A DNA stretch of 64,000 nucleotides. It comes from Hydrogenophaga sp. GTDB taxonomy: Bacteria > Pseudomonadota > Gammaproteobacteria > Burkholderiales > Burkholderiaceae_C. The stretch lies in assembly GCF_011772445.1 (NCBI RefSeq), contig NZ_WVZN01000008.1, positions 34,766-98,765 of the forward strand, written 5' to 3'. Within the stretch, counting starts at the first letter, position 1; the number at the start of each line of letters is the position of its first letter. The position numbers were made by a program, and so were the translations under genes. This document shows, piece after piece, positions 43,068 to 52,715 of this stretch. A model generated the notes under the pieces. That model was not told where the DNA came from. It searched no databases and worked only from the letters and a program-made list of their open reading frames with translations.

Positions 43068-44092
43068 CAGTCGAACTTCACGCGGGGGTCGACCCACACG
43101 TAGCAGAGGTCGGAGATCAGCTTGGTGACCAGCCCGATCAGGGTGAACAGGAACAGCGTGCCCAGCACCACCGGGTAGTCGCGGCGGATCACGCTCTCGT
43201 AGCTCAGCAGGCCCAGGCCGTCGAGCGAGAACAGGGTTTCGATGAGCAGCGCGCCCGTGAAGAAGGCGCCGATGAAGGCCGCCGGGAATCCCGTGACGAT
43301 GGGGATCAGCGCGTTGCGGAACACGTGCTTCCACAGCACCTGGCGCTCCTCCAGGCCCTTGGCGCGCGCGGTCATCACGTACTGCTTGCGGATCTCTTCG
43401 AGGAAGGCGTTCTTGGTCAGCATGGCCGTGACGGCGAAGCTGCCCAGCACCATGGCCGTGACCGGCAGCGTGATGTGCCAGAGGTAGTCGACGATGCGCG
43501 CGCCCCAGCTCAGCTCGTCCCAGTTGGCCGAGGTGAGGCCGCGCAGCGGGAACCACTGCAACTGGCCGCCAAAGATCACCAGCAGCGCCACGCCGAGCAC
43601 GAAGCCGGGGATGGCGTAGCCCGCCAGCACGATCAGCGTGCTGATCAGGTCGAAGCGCGTACCCGCGCGCACCGCCTTGGCCACGCCCAGCGGCACGGCC
43701 ACGCCGTAGCTGATGAGGAAGGTCCACAGCCCCAGGCTGATGGACACCGGCAGCTTCTCGAGGATGAGATCGCCCACCGGCTTGTTCTGGAAGAAGCTGG
43801 TGCCCAGGTCGAAGCGCGCGAAGCGGCCGATCATCTCGACGAAGCGTTCGTGCGCGGGTTTGTCGAAGCCATAGAGCGCCTTGATCTGCTCCAGGCGCTG
43901 CGGGTCCACGCCCTGCCCGCCGCGGTACACCGAGCCGCCTTCGGCGCCCGTGCCGCCAGCGGCGCGCGCCTCGGCCAGGTACTGCTCCACCGGACCACCC
44001 GGCACGAACTGGACCACCACGAAGGTGATCAGCAGCACGCCGAACAGCGTGGGCAGCATGAGCAGCAGGCGCTTGAGGATGTAGGCCCACAT
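43067..44092 (-). CDS. yejB: ABC-transporter permease (YejB-type)
   Basis: A 341-residue permease starting MWAYILKRLLLMLPTLFGVLLITF, the typical DppB-like first helix. It has FDLGTSFFQNKPV, the EAA-loop TARAKGLEERQVLWKHVFRNA, and a C-terminal VIRRDYPVVLGTLFLFTLIG helix. An insertion (GGTGAEGGSVYRGGQGVD at about 47-64) is shared with the YejB branch. It lies 6 nt after yejA. Confidence 0.95.
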   Translation of the reverse strand: MWAYILKRLLLMLPTLFGVLLITFVVVQFVPGGPVEQYLAEARAAGGTGAEGGSVYRGGQGVDPQRLEQIKALYGFDKPAHERFVEMIGRFARFDLGTSFFQNKPVGDLILEKLPVSISLGLWTFLISYGVAVPLGVAKAVRAGTRFDLISTLIVLAGYAIPGFVLGVALLVIFGGQLQWFPLRGLTSANWDELSWGARIVDYLWHITLPVTAMVLGSFAVTAMLTKNAFLEEIRKQYVMTARAKGLEERQVLWKHVFRNALIPIVTGFPAAFIGAFFTGALLIETLFSLDGLGLLSYESVIRRDYPVVLGTLFLFTLIGLVTKLISDLCYVWVDPRVKFD

Positions 44093-44098
44093 GGCGCG

Positions 44099-45949
44099 TC
44101 AGTCCTGTCGGGGCGGGGCTGCCCACCAGCTGTCGATGGCCCAGGCTTCGCCAGGCGCATACGGTGGCATTTGCGGCGGGTGTTGCAGCCGCCACGCGTT
44201 GTAGGCCATGCGGTGCGTGGACGCCGACCACTGCGGAATGAGGACGTGGCTGTGCGAGATGGCGCGGTCCAGCGCGCGGCAGGCGGCGATGAAATCGGGC
44301 TTGGTCCTGGCGCCCACCATGCGCGTCAGCAGGCGGTCCACCGCGGGGTTGGCGATGCCGGAGAAGTTGCCCGAATCGGACGTCTTGGCGGCCTGGCTGC
44401 CGAACAGGTCGGCGTACTCGGCGCCCGGATTGGGCGTGCCCTGGAAGTTGATCGAAATGATGTCGAAGTCGAAGGTGCGCAGGCGCTGCTGGTAGAGCGC
44501 GAAGTCCGCCGGTCGGAAGCGCAGCGTGATGCCCAGCTTCTGCAGGTTGCGTATCCAGGGCGAGACGACGCGCGCGCCGGTCTCGTTGCTGTCCAGGTAC
44601 TCCAGTTCCAGGGCCCTGCCTTCGGCGTTCCTGAGCACGCCGTCCTGCACCGTCCAGCCCGCCTCGCGCAGCAGCGCCTGGGCCTTTCGCAGGTTGCCGC
44701 GCAGCGAGTTCTCGCCATCGGTGCGCGGGGGCGAGACCATGGGCCCGAACACGGCCGGCGGCAACTGCGCACGCCCGGGCTCCAGCAGGGCCAGTTCCTC
44801 GGCCGAGGGCAGGCCGTCGGCCGCGCACTCGGTGTTGCCGAACAGGCCGCGCACGCGCTGGTAGGCGCCGTAGAACATCTGGCGGTTCATCCACTCGTAG
44901 TCCACCGCCAGGCCCAGGGCCTCGCGCACACGGATGTCGTCCAGCGGCTTGCGCCGCGTGTTGAGCACGTAGCTCTGGAAGCCCGTGGGCAGCTTGTGGG
45001 TGAACTCGCCCTTGACCAGCTCGCCGCTGTCGAACTTGCGGCCATTGACGCGGCGCGCCCAGTCGCCGGCCGAGAAGAAGCGCATGAGGTCGAACTCGCC
45101 CGCCTTGAGCGCCTCCAGCCGCGCGGTGCTGTCCTTGTAGATCTTGACCGTGATGCGGTCGAAGTTGGCCGTGCCGCGGCGCACCGGCAGGTCGCGCGCC
45201 CAGTAGCCCGGGTCGCGCACGTAGGTGATGTCGCGGCCGAACTTCACCGGGCCGATCTTGTAGGGACCGCTGCCGATGGGGGGATCCATCACCACCTTGT
45301 CGAAGGTCTTGCGCTGGCCGGTGGCGGGGTCCACCTCATTGCCCCACTGGCGGCTGAAGATGGGAATGCCGCCCACGGTGAGCGGCAGCTCGCGGTTGGG
45401 CAGCTTGAAGCGAAAGCGCACGGTGCGCTCGCCCAGCACGTCCAGGCCCGCCACGTCGGCCAGGATGGTCTTGTAGGCGGGCGAGGTGTGCGGCCCCAGC
45501 AGGGTGTCGAAGCTGAACTTCACATCGGCGGCCAGCACCGGGTCGCCGTTGTGGAATTTGGCCGTGTCGCGCAGGCGGAACACCACCGACAGGCCGTCGG
45601 GCGCGGCCTGCACGTCCTCGGCCAGCAGGCCGTAGCCGGCGCCGGTCTCGTCCAGCGCGCCCGTCAGCAGGGTGTCGAACATCAGGCCGCTGAGGTAGGC
45701 CGGCGCGCTGCCGCGCAGCGTGAAGGGGTTGTATTTGTCGAAGGTGCTGACCCGCAGGTTGCTCACCAGTCGAAGCTCGCCGCCCTTGGGAGCCTGCGGG
45801 TTCACGTAATCGAAGTGGGTGAAGCCGTCGGGGTACTTCAGCTCCCCCCAGATGGCGTAGCCGTGCGCGGCCCACAGCGCCGGTACCGCCAGGGCCAAGG
45901 CGCCCGCCACGGCCCAGCGGCGCAGCGTGCGGGGGTGCGGACGGCTCAT
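44099..45949 (-). CDS. yejA: ABC-transporter solute-binding protein (YejA-type)
   Basis: About 616 residues from ATG 45949 (alternatives at 45958 and 45997). It has a signal peptide (RRWAVAGALALAVPALWAAHG, cleavage near WAA/HG), then an SBP_bac_5 fold: GELKYPDGFTHFDYVNPQAPKGG, VFRLRDTAKFHNGDPVLAADVKFSF, and DPGYWARDLPVRRGTANFD. The C-terminal FDIISINFQGTPNPGAEYADLFGS is typical of YejA. It captures oligopeptides in the periplasm and starts the yejABEF operon, which is divergent from fabI with only 47 bp between starts. Confidence 0.93.
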   Translation of the reverse strand: MSRPHPRTLRRWAVAGALALAVPALWAAHGYAIWGELKYPDGFTHFDYVNPQAPKGGELRLVSNLRVSTFDKYNPFTLRGSAPAYLSGLMFDTLLTGALDETGAGYGLLAEDVQAAPDGLSVVFRLRDTAKFHNGDPVLAADVKFSFDTLLGPHTSPAYKTILADVAGLDVLGERTVRFRFKLPNRELPLTVGGIPIFSRQWGNEVDPATGQRKTFDKVVMDPPIGSGPYKIGPVKFGRDITYVRDPGYWARDLPVRRGTANFDRITVKIYKDSTARLEALKAGEFDLMRFFSAGDWARRVNGRKFDSGELVKGEFTHKLPTGFQSYVLNTRRKPLDDIRVREALGLAVDYEWMNRQMFYGAYQRVRGLFGNTECAADGLPSAEELALLEPGRAQLPPAVFGPMVSPPRTDGENSLRGNLRKAQALLREAGWTVQDGVLRNAEGRALELEYLDSNETGARVVSPWIRNLQKLGITLRFRPADFALYQQRLRTFDFDIISINFQGTPNPGAEYADLFGSQAAKTSDSGNFSGIANPAVDRLLTRMVGARTKPDFIAACRALDRAISHSHVLIPQWSASTHRMAYNAWRLQHPPQMPPYAPGEAWAIDSWWAAPPRQD

Positions 45950-45996
45950 GACGTGCATGCGACAATTCTGCGTGATATTTTTCCGGAGTCCGATCA

Positions 45997-46788
45997 ATGG
46001 GTTTTCTCGCTGGCAAGAAGTTCCTCATCACCGGGGTGCTGTCCAACCGTTCCATCGCCTACGGCATCGCCAAGGCCTGCCACGAACAAGGCGCCGAACT
46101 GGCCTTCAGCTACGTGGGTGAGCGCTTCAAGGACCGCATCACCGAGTTCGCCGCCGATTTCGGCTCCACGCTGGTCTTCGACTGCGACGTGGGCGACGAC
46201 GCCCAGATCGAGAAACTGTTCAGCGACCTTTCCCGGACCTGGCCCAAGTTCGATGGTTTCGTGCACGCCATCGGCTTCGCCCCGCGCGAGGCCATCGCGG
46301 GCGACTTTCTCGACGGGTTGTCGCGCGAAGCCTTCAAGATCGCGCACGACATCAGCGCGTACAGCTTCCCCGCCATGGCCAAGGCCGCCCTGCCCCACCT
46401 GAACGAGCGCGCCGCCCTGCTCACCCTGAGCTACCTGGGCGCCGAGCGCTGCGTGCCCAACTACAACACCATGGGCCTGGCCAAGGCCAGCCTGGAGGCC
46501 TCGGTGCGCTACCTGGCCGAGTCCCTGGGCCCCAAGGGCATGCGCGTCAACGGCGTGAGCGCCGGCCCCATCAAGACGCTGGCCGCCAGCGGCATCAAGG
46601 GCTTCGGCAAGCTCATGAACCTGGTGGCCACGGTGTCGCCGCTGCGCCGCAACGTCACCATCGAAGACGTGGGCAATGCCTCGGCCTTCCTCCTGTCCGA
46701 CCTGTCCTCGGGCATCACGGGCGAGATCATCTACGTGGACGGGGGCTTCAGCCACGTGGTGGGCGATTCGGCGAACGCCGAGGCCTGA
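45997..46788 (+). CDS. fabI: Enoyl-[acyl-carrier-protein] reductase FabI (NADH)
   Basis: A 263-residue SDR-fold enoyl reductase. Cofactor region: [24 protein letters not shown]. Active-site Tyr146 and Tyr156 with Lys163 lie in [19 protein letters not shown], the Y-x6-K spacing of Fab[17 protein letters not shown] forms the substrate-binding loop. It reduces trans-2-enoyl-ACP in the last step of fatty-acid elongation and is the triclosan target family. ATG 45997 has a CCGGAG site. A strong terminator follows. Confidence 0.98.
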   Translation: MGFLAGKKFLITGVLSNRSIAYGIAKACHEQGAELAFSYVGERFKDRITEFAADFGSTLVFDCDVGDDAQIEKLFSDLSRTWPKFDGFVHAIGFAPREAIAGDFLDGLSREAFKIAHDISAYSFPAMAKAALPHLNERAALLTLSYLGAERCVPNYNTMGLAKASLEASVRYLAESLGPKGMRVNGVSAGPIKTLAASGIKGFGKLMNLVATVSPLRRNVTIEDVGNASAFLLSDLSSGITGEIIYVDGGFSHVVGDSANAEA

Positions 46789-46807
46789 TCGCCGCACCCG
46801 CCCATAC

Positions 46808-46836
46808 AAAAGGCCCCGCGACGCGGGGCCTTTTTT
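46808..46836. terminator. Bidirectional intrinsic terminator between fabI and the decarboxylase gene
   Basis: AAAAGGCCCCGCG-A-CGCGGGGCC followed by TTTTTT gives a GC-rich hairpin with a T-run on the plus strand (46831-46836). On the minus strand the AAAA at 46808-46811 supplies a shorter T-run. It serves both convergent genes. Confidence 0.88.
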
Positions 46837-46854
46837 GCGGGGCGCACCGGCCTG

Positions 46855-49143
46855 TCAGGCCTTCACGCAGTCCGCGAAATACGCCTTCTGCCCGTCGATG
46901 CCCGCCGTTTCCACCAGGCCGTGGATATCGGTCTCGAAGCCCGGGCACTCCCGCGCAAACTCGCGGTTGAACTTGAGGTAGTCCACGATCTTGCGGTTGA
47001 ACACCTCGCCGGGGATCAGCAGCGGAATGCCCGGCGGGTACGGCGTCACGAGGCTGGTGGTGATACGGCCTTCGAGCTCGTCGATCGGCACGCGCTCGGT
47101 GGTGCGCTGGGCGATGTGCGCGAAGGCGTCGGTCGGCTTCATCGCGGGCGTGAGGTCGCTCAGGTACATCTCGGTGGTCAGGCGCGCGATGTCGTACTTG
47201 GCGTAGAGCGCGTGCACGTGCTGGCACAGATCGCGCAGGCCCATCTGCTCGTAGCGCGGCTGCTTGGCGCAGAACTCCGGCATGATCCGCCACATCGGCT
47301 GGTTCTTCTCGTAGTCGTCCTTGAACTGCTGCAGTGCCGTCAGCAGCGTGTTCCAGCGGCCCTTGGTGATGCCGATGGTGAACATGATGAAGAAGCTGTA
47401 GAGGCCGGTCTTCTCGACCACCACGCCGTGCTCGGCCAGGAACTTGGTGACGATGGACGCGGGAATGCCCGTCTCGCCGAAGCTGCCGTCCATGTTGAGA
47501 CCGGGCGTGACGATGGTGGCCTTGATCGGGTCCAGCATGTTGAAGCCCGGCGCCATGTCGCCGAAGCCGTGCCAGTCGCGCTCGGTGTGCTGCTCGGCAT
47601 TGGCGTCGCGGCGGCGGTTGAGCACCCAGTCCTTGGCCTCGCCCACGCCCTCCTCGGCCAGGTGATCGGGGCCCCAGACCTTGAACCACCAGTCGTCGGT
47701 GCCGAAGTCGTCCTCCACCTTGCGCATGGCGCGGCGGAAGTCCAGCGCCTCCAGCAGGCTCTCCTCCACCAGCGCGCGCCCGCCCGGCGGCTCCATCATG
47801 GCCGCGGCCACATCGCAGCTGGCGATGATGGCGTACTGCGGGCTGGTGCTGGTGTGCATCAGGTACGACTCGTTGAACAGGTGCCGGTCGAGCTTGACGT
47901 TCTGCGAGTCCTGCACGAGCACGTGGCTGGCCTGGCTGATGCCGGCCAGCAGCTTGTGGATGGACTGCGTGGCGTACACCACCGACTCCATGGGCCGCGC
48001 GCGCTTCTTGCCCATGGCGTGGTAGTTGCCATAGAAGGGGTGGAAGGCCGCGTGCGGCAGCCAGGCCTCGTCGAAGTGCAGGTTGGCCACGTAGCCATCC
48101 AGCATCTGCTTGATGGCCTCCGTGTTGTAGAGCACCCCGTCGTAGGTGGACTGCGTGAGCGTGAGCACGCGCGGCTTCACGGCCTTGGCATCCACCCCCT
48201 TGAGCAGCGGGTTGGCGCGGATCTTGGCCTGGATGGACTCGATCTCGAACTCGCTCTGCGGGATCGGGCCGATGATGCCGTAGTGGTTGCGCGTGGGCTT
48301 GAGGAAGACGGGCACGGCGCCCGTCATGATGATGCTGTGCAGGATGGACTTGTGGCAGTTGCGGTCCACCACCACCACGTCGCCCGGCGCCACCGTGTGG
48401 TGCCACACCATCTTGTTGCTGGTGCTGGTGCCGTTGGTGACGAAGAAGCAATGGTCGGCGTTGAAGATGCGCGCCGCGTTGCGCTCGCTGGCGCCGATGG
48501 CGCCGTTGTGGTCGAGCAGCTGGCCCAGTTCCTCCACCGCATTGCACACGTCGGAGCGCAGCATGTTCTCGCCGAAGAACTGGTGGAACATCTGGCCGAC
48601 GGGGCTCTTGAGGAATGCCACGCCGCCCGAATGCCCCGGGCAGTGCCAGGAGTAGGAGCCGTCTTCCGCGTAGTCGAGCAGGGCCTTGAAGAACGGCGGC
48701 TGAATGCCTTCGAGGTAGCTCTTGGCCTCGCGGATGATGTGGCGCGCCACGAACTCCGGCGTGTCCTCGAACATGTGGATGAAGCCGTGCAGTTCGCGCA
48801 GCACATCGTTGGGCAGGTGCCGGCTGGTCTTGGTCTCGCCGTAGATGTAGATGGGCACGTCGGCGTTCTTGCGGCGCACTTCCTCGATGAAGGTGCGCAG
48901 GTTCAGCACGGCGGGGTCCAGGTCGGGCCCGTGGCTGAACTCCTCGTCGTCGATCGACAGGATGAAGGCGCTGGCGCGGCTTTGCTGCTGCGCGAACTGC
49001 GACAGGTCGCCGTAGCTCGTGACGCCCACGACCTCCATGCCCTCGCTCTCGATGGCCTGCGCCAGCGCGCGAATGCCCAGACCCGAGGTGTTCTCGGAGC
49101 GGAAATCCTCGTCGATGATGACGATGGGGAAACGGAACTTCAT
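46855..49143 (-). CDS. PLP-dependent arginine/lysine/ornithine decarboxylase (group III, AdiA/LdcC type)
   Basis: A 762-residue decarboxylase starting MKFRFPIVIIDEDFRSENTS. It has an N-terminal response-regulator-like wing domain, the large PLP domain with GHSGGVAFLKSPVGQ, HHTVAPGDVVVVDRNCHKS and LHFDEAWLPHAAFHPFY. The PLP lysine is Lys397 in YATQSIHKLLAGISQ, and the group III C-terminal domain follows. Length (762) is closest to biodegradative arginine decarboxylase, but lysine or ornithine specificity cannot be excluded from sequence alone. Roles in the family are acid resistance and polyamine supply. No antiporter gene is adjacent. Confidence 0.93.
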   Translation of the reverse strand: MKFRFPIVIIDEDFRSENTSGLGIRALAQAIESEGMEVVGVTSYGDLSQFAQQQSRASAFILSIDDEEFSHGPDLDPAVLNLRTFIEEVRRKNADVPIYIYGETKTSRHLPNDVLRELHGFIHMFEDTPEFVARHIIREAKSYLEGIQPPFFKALLDYAEDGSYSWHCPGHSGGVAFLKSPVGQMFHQFFGENMLRSDVCNAVEELGQLLDHNGAIGASERNAARIFNADHCFFVTNGTSTSNKMVWHHTVAPGDVVVVDRNCHKSILHSIIMTGAVPVFLKPTRNHYGIIGPIPQSEFEIESIQAKIRANPLLKGVDAKAVKPRVLTLTQSTYDGVLYNTEAIKQMLDGYVANLHFDEAWLPHAAFHPFYGNYHAMGKKRARPMESVVYATQSIHKLLAGISQASHVLVQDSQNVKLDRHLFNESYLMHTSTSPQYAIIASCDVAAAMMEPPGGRALVEESLLEALDFRRAMRKVEDDFGTDDWWFKVWGPDHLAEEGVGEAKDWVLNRRRDANAEQHTERDWHGFGDMAPGFNMLDPIKATIVTPGLNMDGSFGETGIPASIVTKFLAEHGVVVEKTGLYSFFIMFTIGITKGRWNTLLTALQQFKDDYEKNQPMWRIMPEFCAKQPRYEQMGLRDLCQHVHALYAKYDIARLTTEMYLSDLTPAMKPTDAFAHIAQRTTERVPIDELEGRITTSLVTPYPPGIPLLIPGEVFNRKIVDYLKFNREFARECPGFETDIHGLVETAGIDGQKAYFADCVKA

Positions 49144-49267
49144 GCGGCTCTCCTGGCGAAGCGCGCAAGTGTACGGAAAACACATGTCCGTCCTGTCTTG
49201 TCGGACCCGGTTTGACGCAGAATGCGAGTCGGTCCCGACCGGGGATCGACACACGGAGACATGGCAC

Positions 49268-49693
49268 ATGGCCGATTCGACCTGGTGGTGGCTGCTGGCG
49301 GGCGCGCTCGTGGGCGCCGAGCTGCTCACCGGCACGTTCTATTTGCTCATGCTCGCGCTGGGCGCCGCCGCCGGCGCCATCGCAGCGCACCTGGGGCTGC
49401 CGCTCACCGGGCAGATCATCACCGCGGCGGTGCTCGGCGCGGCTGCCGTGGCGGGCTGGTACCTGCACTCGCGCCGCCGCCCGGGCGACCCTTCCGTACG
49501 GAGCCTGCGCAGCGTCAACCTCGACGTCGGCGAGGTCATCCAGATCGACCAGTGGAACAACGATGGCACCGCCACGGTCAAATACCGCGGCGCGGCCTGG
49601 ACGGTGATCCAGCGCCCGGGCAATGCGCCCGCGCCGGGCGCCTACCGCGTCACCGAACTCGTCGGCAACCGGCTGCTCGTCGAGAAAGCCTGA
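49268..49693 (+). CDS. NfeD-family membrane protein
   Basis: A 141-residue short NfeD protein: two to three membrane helices (WWWLLAGALVGAELLTGTFYLLMLALG and GQIITAAVLGAAAVAGWYLH) followed by an OB-fold domain (VNLDVGEVIQIDQWNNDGTATVKYRG). Start ATG 49268 gives MADSTWWW. NfeD proteins pair with SPFH/stomatin proteins in bacterial membrane microdomains. Such a gene follows 42 nt downstream, so the two are an operon. Confidence 0.92.
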   Translation: MADSTWWWLLAGALVGAELLTGTFYLLMLALGAAAGAIAAHLGLPLTGQIITAAVLGAAAVAGWYLHSRRRPGDPSVRSLRSVNLDVGEVIQIDQWNNDGTATVKYRGAAWTVIQRPGNAPAPGAYRVTELVGNRLLVEKA

Positions 49694-49735
49694 ACCTGGC
49701 CCCTCAAGCTCCCTCCAACAGAACAATTCAAGACC

Positions 49736-50656
49736 ATGGAAATCGCCATCCTGCTCATCGTCGTCGCGGTCATCTTCGTCACGCGCGCCATCAAGATCGT
49801 GCCCCAGCAAAGTGCCTGGGTCGTGGAGCGACTGGGCAAGTACCACACCTCGCTGGCGCCGGGCCTCAACATCCTCGTGCCCTTCATCGACAAGGTGGCC
49901 TACAAGCACAGCCTGAAGGAGATCCCGCTGGACGTGCCCAGCCAGGTCTGCATCACGCGCGACAACACCCAGCTGCAGGTGGACGGCATCCTGTACTTCC
50001 AGGTGACCGACCCGATGCGCGCCAGCTACGGCTCCTCCAACTACATCGTCGCCGTCACGCAGCTCGCGCAGACCTCGCTGCGCTCGGTCATCGGCAAGCT
50101 CGAGCTCGACAAGACCTTCGAAGAGCGCGACATGATCAACGCCCAGGTGGTCTCCGCCATCGACGAGGCCGCGCTGAACTGGGGCGTGAAGGTGCTGCGC
50201 TACGAGATCAAGGACCTGACACCGCCGGCCGAGATCCTGCGCGCCATGCAGGCCCAGATCACGGCCGAGCGCGAGAAGCGTGCGCTCATCGCCGCCTCCG
50301 AAGGCCGACGCCAGGAGCAGATCAACATCGCCACCGGCGAACGCGAGGCCTTCATTGCGCGCTCCGAGGGCGAGAAGCAGGCCGAGATCAACAAGGCCCA
50401 GGGCGAGGCGGCGGCCATCATCGCGGTCGCCGAGGCCACGGCCAATGCCATCCGCCAGGTCGCCGATGCCATCCGCCAGCCTGGCGGCCAGGAAGCGGTG
50501 CAACTGAAAGTGGCCGAGAAAGCCGTGGAGGCCTACGGCAACGTGGCGGCCGACGCCACCACCACCCTCATCGTGCCCAGCAACATGACCGAGGTGTCCG
50601 CCCTCATCGGCTCGGCCATGAAGATGGTGCAGGCGGGGAAAACGACGGGAGCCTGA
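49736..50656 (+). CDS. qmcA: SPFH/stomatin-like membrane protein (QmcA-type)
   Basis: A 306-residue SPFH protein: one N-terminal membrane helix (IAILLIVVAVIFVTRAI), then the band-7 domain (VPQQSAWVVERLGKYHTSLAPGLN to LRYEIKDLTPPAEIL). A long amphipathic coiled region rich in Ala/Glu follows (QITAEREKRALIAASEGRRQ, about 180-245), with a C-terminal oligomerisation part. It forms large membrane rings or scaffolds with NfeD. It is followed after 1 nt by a DUF2237 gene. Confidence 0.95.
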   Translation: MEIAILLIVVAVIFVTRAIKIVPQQSAWVVERLGKYHTSLAPGLNILVPFIDKVAYKHSLKEIPLDVPSQVCITRDNTQLQVDGILYFQVTDPMRASYGSSNYIVAVTQLAQTSLRSVIGKLELDKTFEERDMINAQVVSAIDEAALNWGVKVLRYEIKDLTPPAEILRAMQAQITAEREKRALIAASEGRRQEQINIATGEREAFIARSEGEKQAEINKAQGEAAAIIAVAEATANAIRQVADAIRQPGGQEAVQLKVAEKAVEAYGNVAADATTTLIVPSNMTEVSALIGSAMKMVQAGKTTGA

Positions 50657-50657
50657 C

Positions 50658-51053
50658 ATGGACGACCTCGCGCACAACGTGCTGGGTGGCGAGCTGCAAG
50701 CCTGCTCGTTCGACCCGCTGACCGGCTTCTACCGCGATGGTTGCTGCCACACCGGTGCCGACGACGAGGGCACGCACGTGGTCTGTGCGCGCGTCACCCG
50801 CGAGTTCCTCGACTTCTCCGAGCAGCGCGGCAACGACCTCGTCACTCCCCGGCCGGAATTGCGCTTCGCGGGGCTGAAGGCCGGTGATCGCTGGTGCCTC
50901 TGCGTGAACCGCTGGCTGGAGGCCCTGGAAGCCGGCGTGGCCCCGCCCGTGGTGCTGGAGGCCACGCACCAGAACACCCTGCAGCACGTGGGCCTGGACG
51001 TGCTGCAGCGCCACGCGTGGCGCAAGGCGGAAGACGGCAGCCACACGGGCTGA
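50658..51053 (+). CDS. DUF2237 family protein
   Basis: A 131-residue protein matching DUF2237: NVLGGELQACSFDPLTGFYRDGCC, HVVCARVTREFLDFSEQRGNDL and GDRWCLCVNRWLEALEAG with HQNTLQHVGLDVLQRHA at the end. Several Cys (CC, CLC) are conserved in the family, but no function is known. The start lies 1 nt after the SPFH stop, so it is cotranscribed with the NfeD-SPFH pair. Confidence 0.9.
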   Translation: MDDLAHNVLGGELQACSFDPLTGFYRDGCCHTGADDEGTHVVCARVTREFLDFSEQRGNDLVTPRPELRFAGLKAGDRWCLCVNRWLEALEAGVAPPVVLEATHQNTLQHVGLDVLQRHAWRKAEDGSHTG

Positions 51054-51071
51054 GCGCGCCCCTGAGTAGGC

Positions 51072-51077
51072 TACAAT
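51072..51077 (+). promoter_or_regulatory. -10 element of the tRNA-Ser gene
   Basis: TACAAT at 51072-51077 lies 12 bp before the first base of the tRNA, the spacing of a stable-RNA promoter, with GC-rich discriminator sequence after it. The matching -35 element is weak. Confidence 0.6.
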
Positions 51078-51089
51078 CCCGCGCTTCGC

Positions 51090-51179
<90 letters not shown>

Positions 51180-51189
51180 GCGATCAGTC

Positions 51190-51211
51190 AAACGGGCCTT
51201 CGGGCCCGTTT
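51190..51211 (+). terminator. Intrinsic terminator after tRNA-Ser
   Basis: AAACGGGCC-TTCG-GGCCCGTTT is a perfect 9-bp stem with a stable UUCG tetraloop, starting 11 nt after the tRNA CCA. It also lies just beyond the stop of the convergent small gene at 51231. Confidence 0.85.
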
Positions 51212-51230
51212 CCATTTGCGGCGCGCGCCC

Positions 51231-51500
51231 TCACTGGGCGGGCTCGCTGCGACCCCGCCAGTGCCGCACGTTGAACGGGAACACCGGGCGATGGTCCTTC
51301 GCGGCCAGGGCCGCGTCCGGGGTCGCACCCAGGTCGCCCCAGCCGCGCGTTTCGGCGTGTCGGCCCCAGTGGCGGAAGCCGTGTTGCAGCACGCTGTGGC
51401 TCTCGCCCGGAATGCCCAGGGCGGTGGTTTCGTACACGCCTTCGCGCGCGGGTGGGCCGTTGCTGTCGGTGGTGAACCAGGGAGAAAACTCTGAAGACAT
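51231..51500 (-). CDS. Small hypothetical protein
   Basis: An 89-residue soluble protein with the motif PPAREGVYETTALGIPG near the N-terminus and a closing tryptophan-rich FNVRHWRGRSEP. The 'P-P-x-R-x-G-x-Y-E' start resembles small hypothetical proteins frequent in Burkholderiales, with no known function. ATG 51500 has an excellent AAGGAGG site, which is the main support that it is translated. Confidence 0.65.
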   Translation of the reverse strand: MSSEFSPWFTTDSNGPPAREGVYETTALGIPGESHSVLQHGFRHWGRHAETRGWGDLGATPDAALAAKDHRPVFPFNVRHWRGRSEPAQ

Positions 51501-51648
51501 GCGGGGAGCCTCCTTCGTGAAAGTTGTTCAACGGCGACCGCTCGGCGTGCGCCGTGGCACCACTGTCGCATCGATCGGCGTGCACGGCGTGTAGGACGAG
51601 GCCGACACCGATGTAGGCCGTCGCACGAGGCCTCGGCCGGGGCCGCCG

Positions 51649-52530
51649 TCAACGGACCAGCAGGCGGTTGATGTACCGGTCGTGCGCCCGGCCCGGCGTG
51701 GGCTCGACGGGCTCGTACCGGTAGATCGGCGTAGCGGTCATCGTGTAGGTGCAACTGAACAACAGGCGCGCGCGCCCTGAGGGCGGCACGCCGCGGTGAA
51801 TCCCCCACATGTCGCCCACGAAGGCTGTCCCCCTGGGGCCGCCGATGGTCAACACCTGGTCACTGCCGAAGCGCCGCTCGATGTCGTCCGGCGAATACGG
51901 CCGCAGGCGCAGGCGGCCGGTGGTCTGGTGCGATCCCATCACGAACTGGTGCGGGCCGCAGTCGGCAAATACGTCGGTCAGATACACGAAGAGGCGAAGA
52001 ATCTTCCAGTCTTCGGCGTCCCGGTGGAACTTCTGCACCTCGCTGGCCGGGCTGTCCGAGGCGAAGGACCAGCGCAGGCCCACGCCCGAGATGGTCGGCT
52101 TGCAGCCGAGGAAACCGGCGGCGATCTCCAGCAGGCCGGGGTGGTTCATGACCTCCAGCAGGTGCGGACAGGCCAGGATGGTCGCCAGCCCGTAGGCGGC
52201 GGACGACAGGCCGCGCGTGCTTGCCGACACCGGCTCCGCCATCGCGGGTCGGGCCACGGGCGCGGTGGCCAGGAAGTCGAGGATGTCATCGATCTGCGCC
52301 GGGCTGAAGGCCTTGCCCAGGTGGGCCACGCCCCGCTCACGCAAGGACTTCAGAACAAGCGGTGTCTCGGCCAGGTGCGGCGCGCTCGGCGGGCCGTGCC
52401 GCAGCGTGATCCAGCGCCTCATGAGGGCCACGACACCGCTGCGCAGGCGGGGATGAGGCAGCAGGCGGGACGCGTAGTAGACGGCATAGCGCAACCAGTT
52501 CTCCCGCTGGAAAGGCCGGATCGGAACCAT
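51649..52530 (-). CDS. Phytanoyl-CoA dioxygenase (PhyH)-like oxygenase
   Basis: A 293-residue Fe(II)/2-oxoglutarate oxygenase. The iron ligands are visible as His169 and Asp171 in VQKFHRDAEDW and His245 in GDMWGIHRGVPPSGRARL, with Arg253 as the likely 2-oxoglutarate contact. LRWSFASDSPASEVQ and QFVMGSHQTTGRLRLRPYS are PhyH-type. The N-terminal 60 residues are an extra helical part. A monocistronic gene with no pathway neighbours, so the substrate is unknown. ATG 52530 follows AGGAGGAGTC. Confidence 0.88.
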   Translation of the reverse strand: MVPIRPFQRENWLRYAVYYASRLLPHPRLRSGVVALMRRWITLRHGPPSAPHLAETPLVLKSLRERGVAHLGKAFSPAQIDDILDFLATAPVARPAMAEPVSASTRGLSSAAYGLATILACPHLLEVMNHPGLLEIAAGFLGCKPTISGVGLRWSFASDSPASEVQKFHRDAEDWKILRLFVYLTDVFADCGPHQFVMGSHQTTGRLRLRPYSPDDIERRFGSDQVLTIGGPRGTAFVGDMWGIHRGVPPSGRARLLFSCTYTMTATPIYRYEPVEPTPGRAHDRYINRLLVR

Positions 52531-52715
52531 GACTCCTCCTCTTGGCGGTGGACGCCAAGGGACGCTCCGGCAATCGGCGTGCCCGCCACTGCGCGACGCC
52601 AGCCGCGACGCACCCGTACCGGACGCCTCCTACAGCCGGGCACTCCGTGTGCCGACAGCCTTGCGCACCATTCATTCCCAAGATGGGCCCGGCACAACCA
52701 CACAGGAGGCACACC

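Noticed and set aside
46748..50677. A 1309-codon open frame on the minus strand
   Set aside because: It runs through the decarboxylase gene in another phase and antisense through the NfeD and SPFH genes, which have clear family motifs. The translation is low-complexity Arg/Gly/Ala/His, as expected for a GC-driven shadow.
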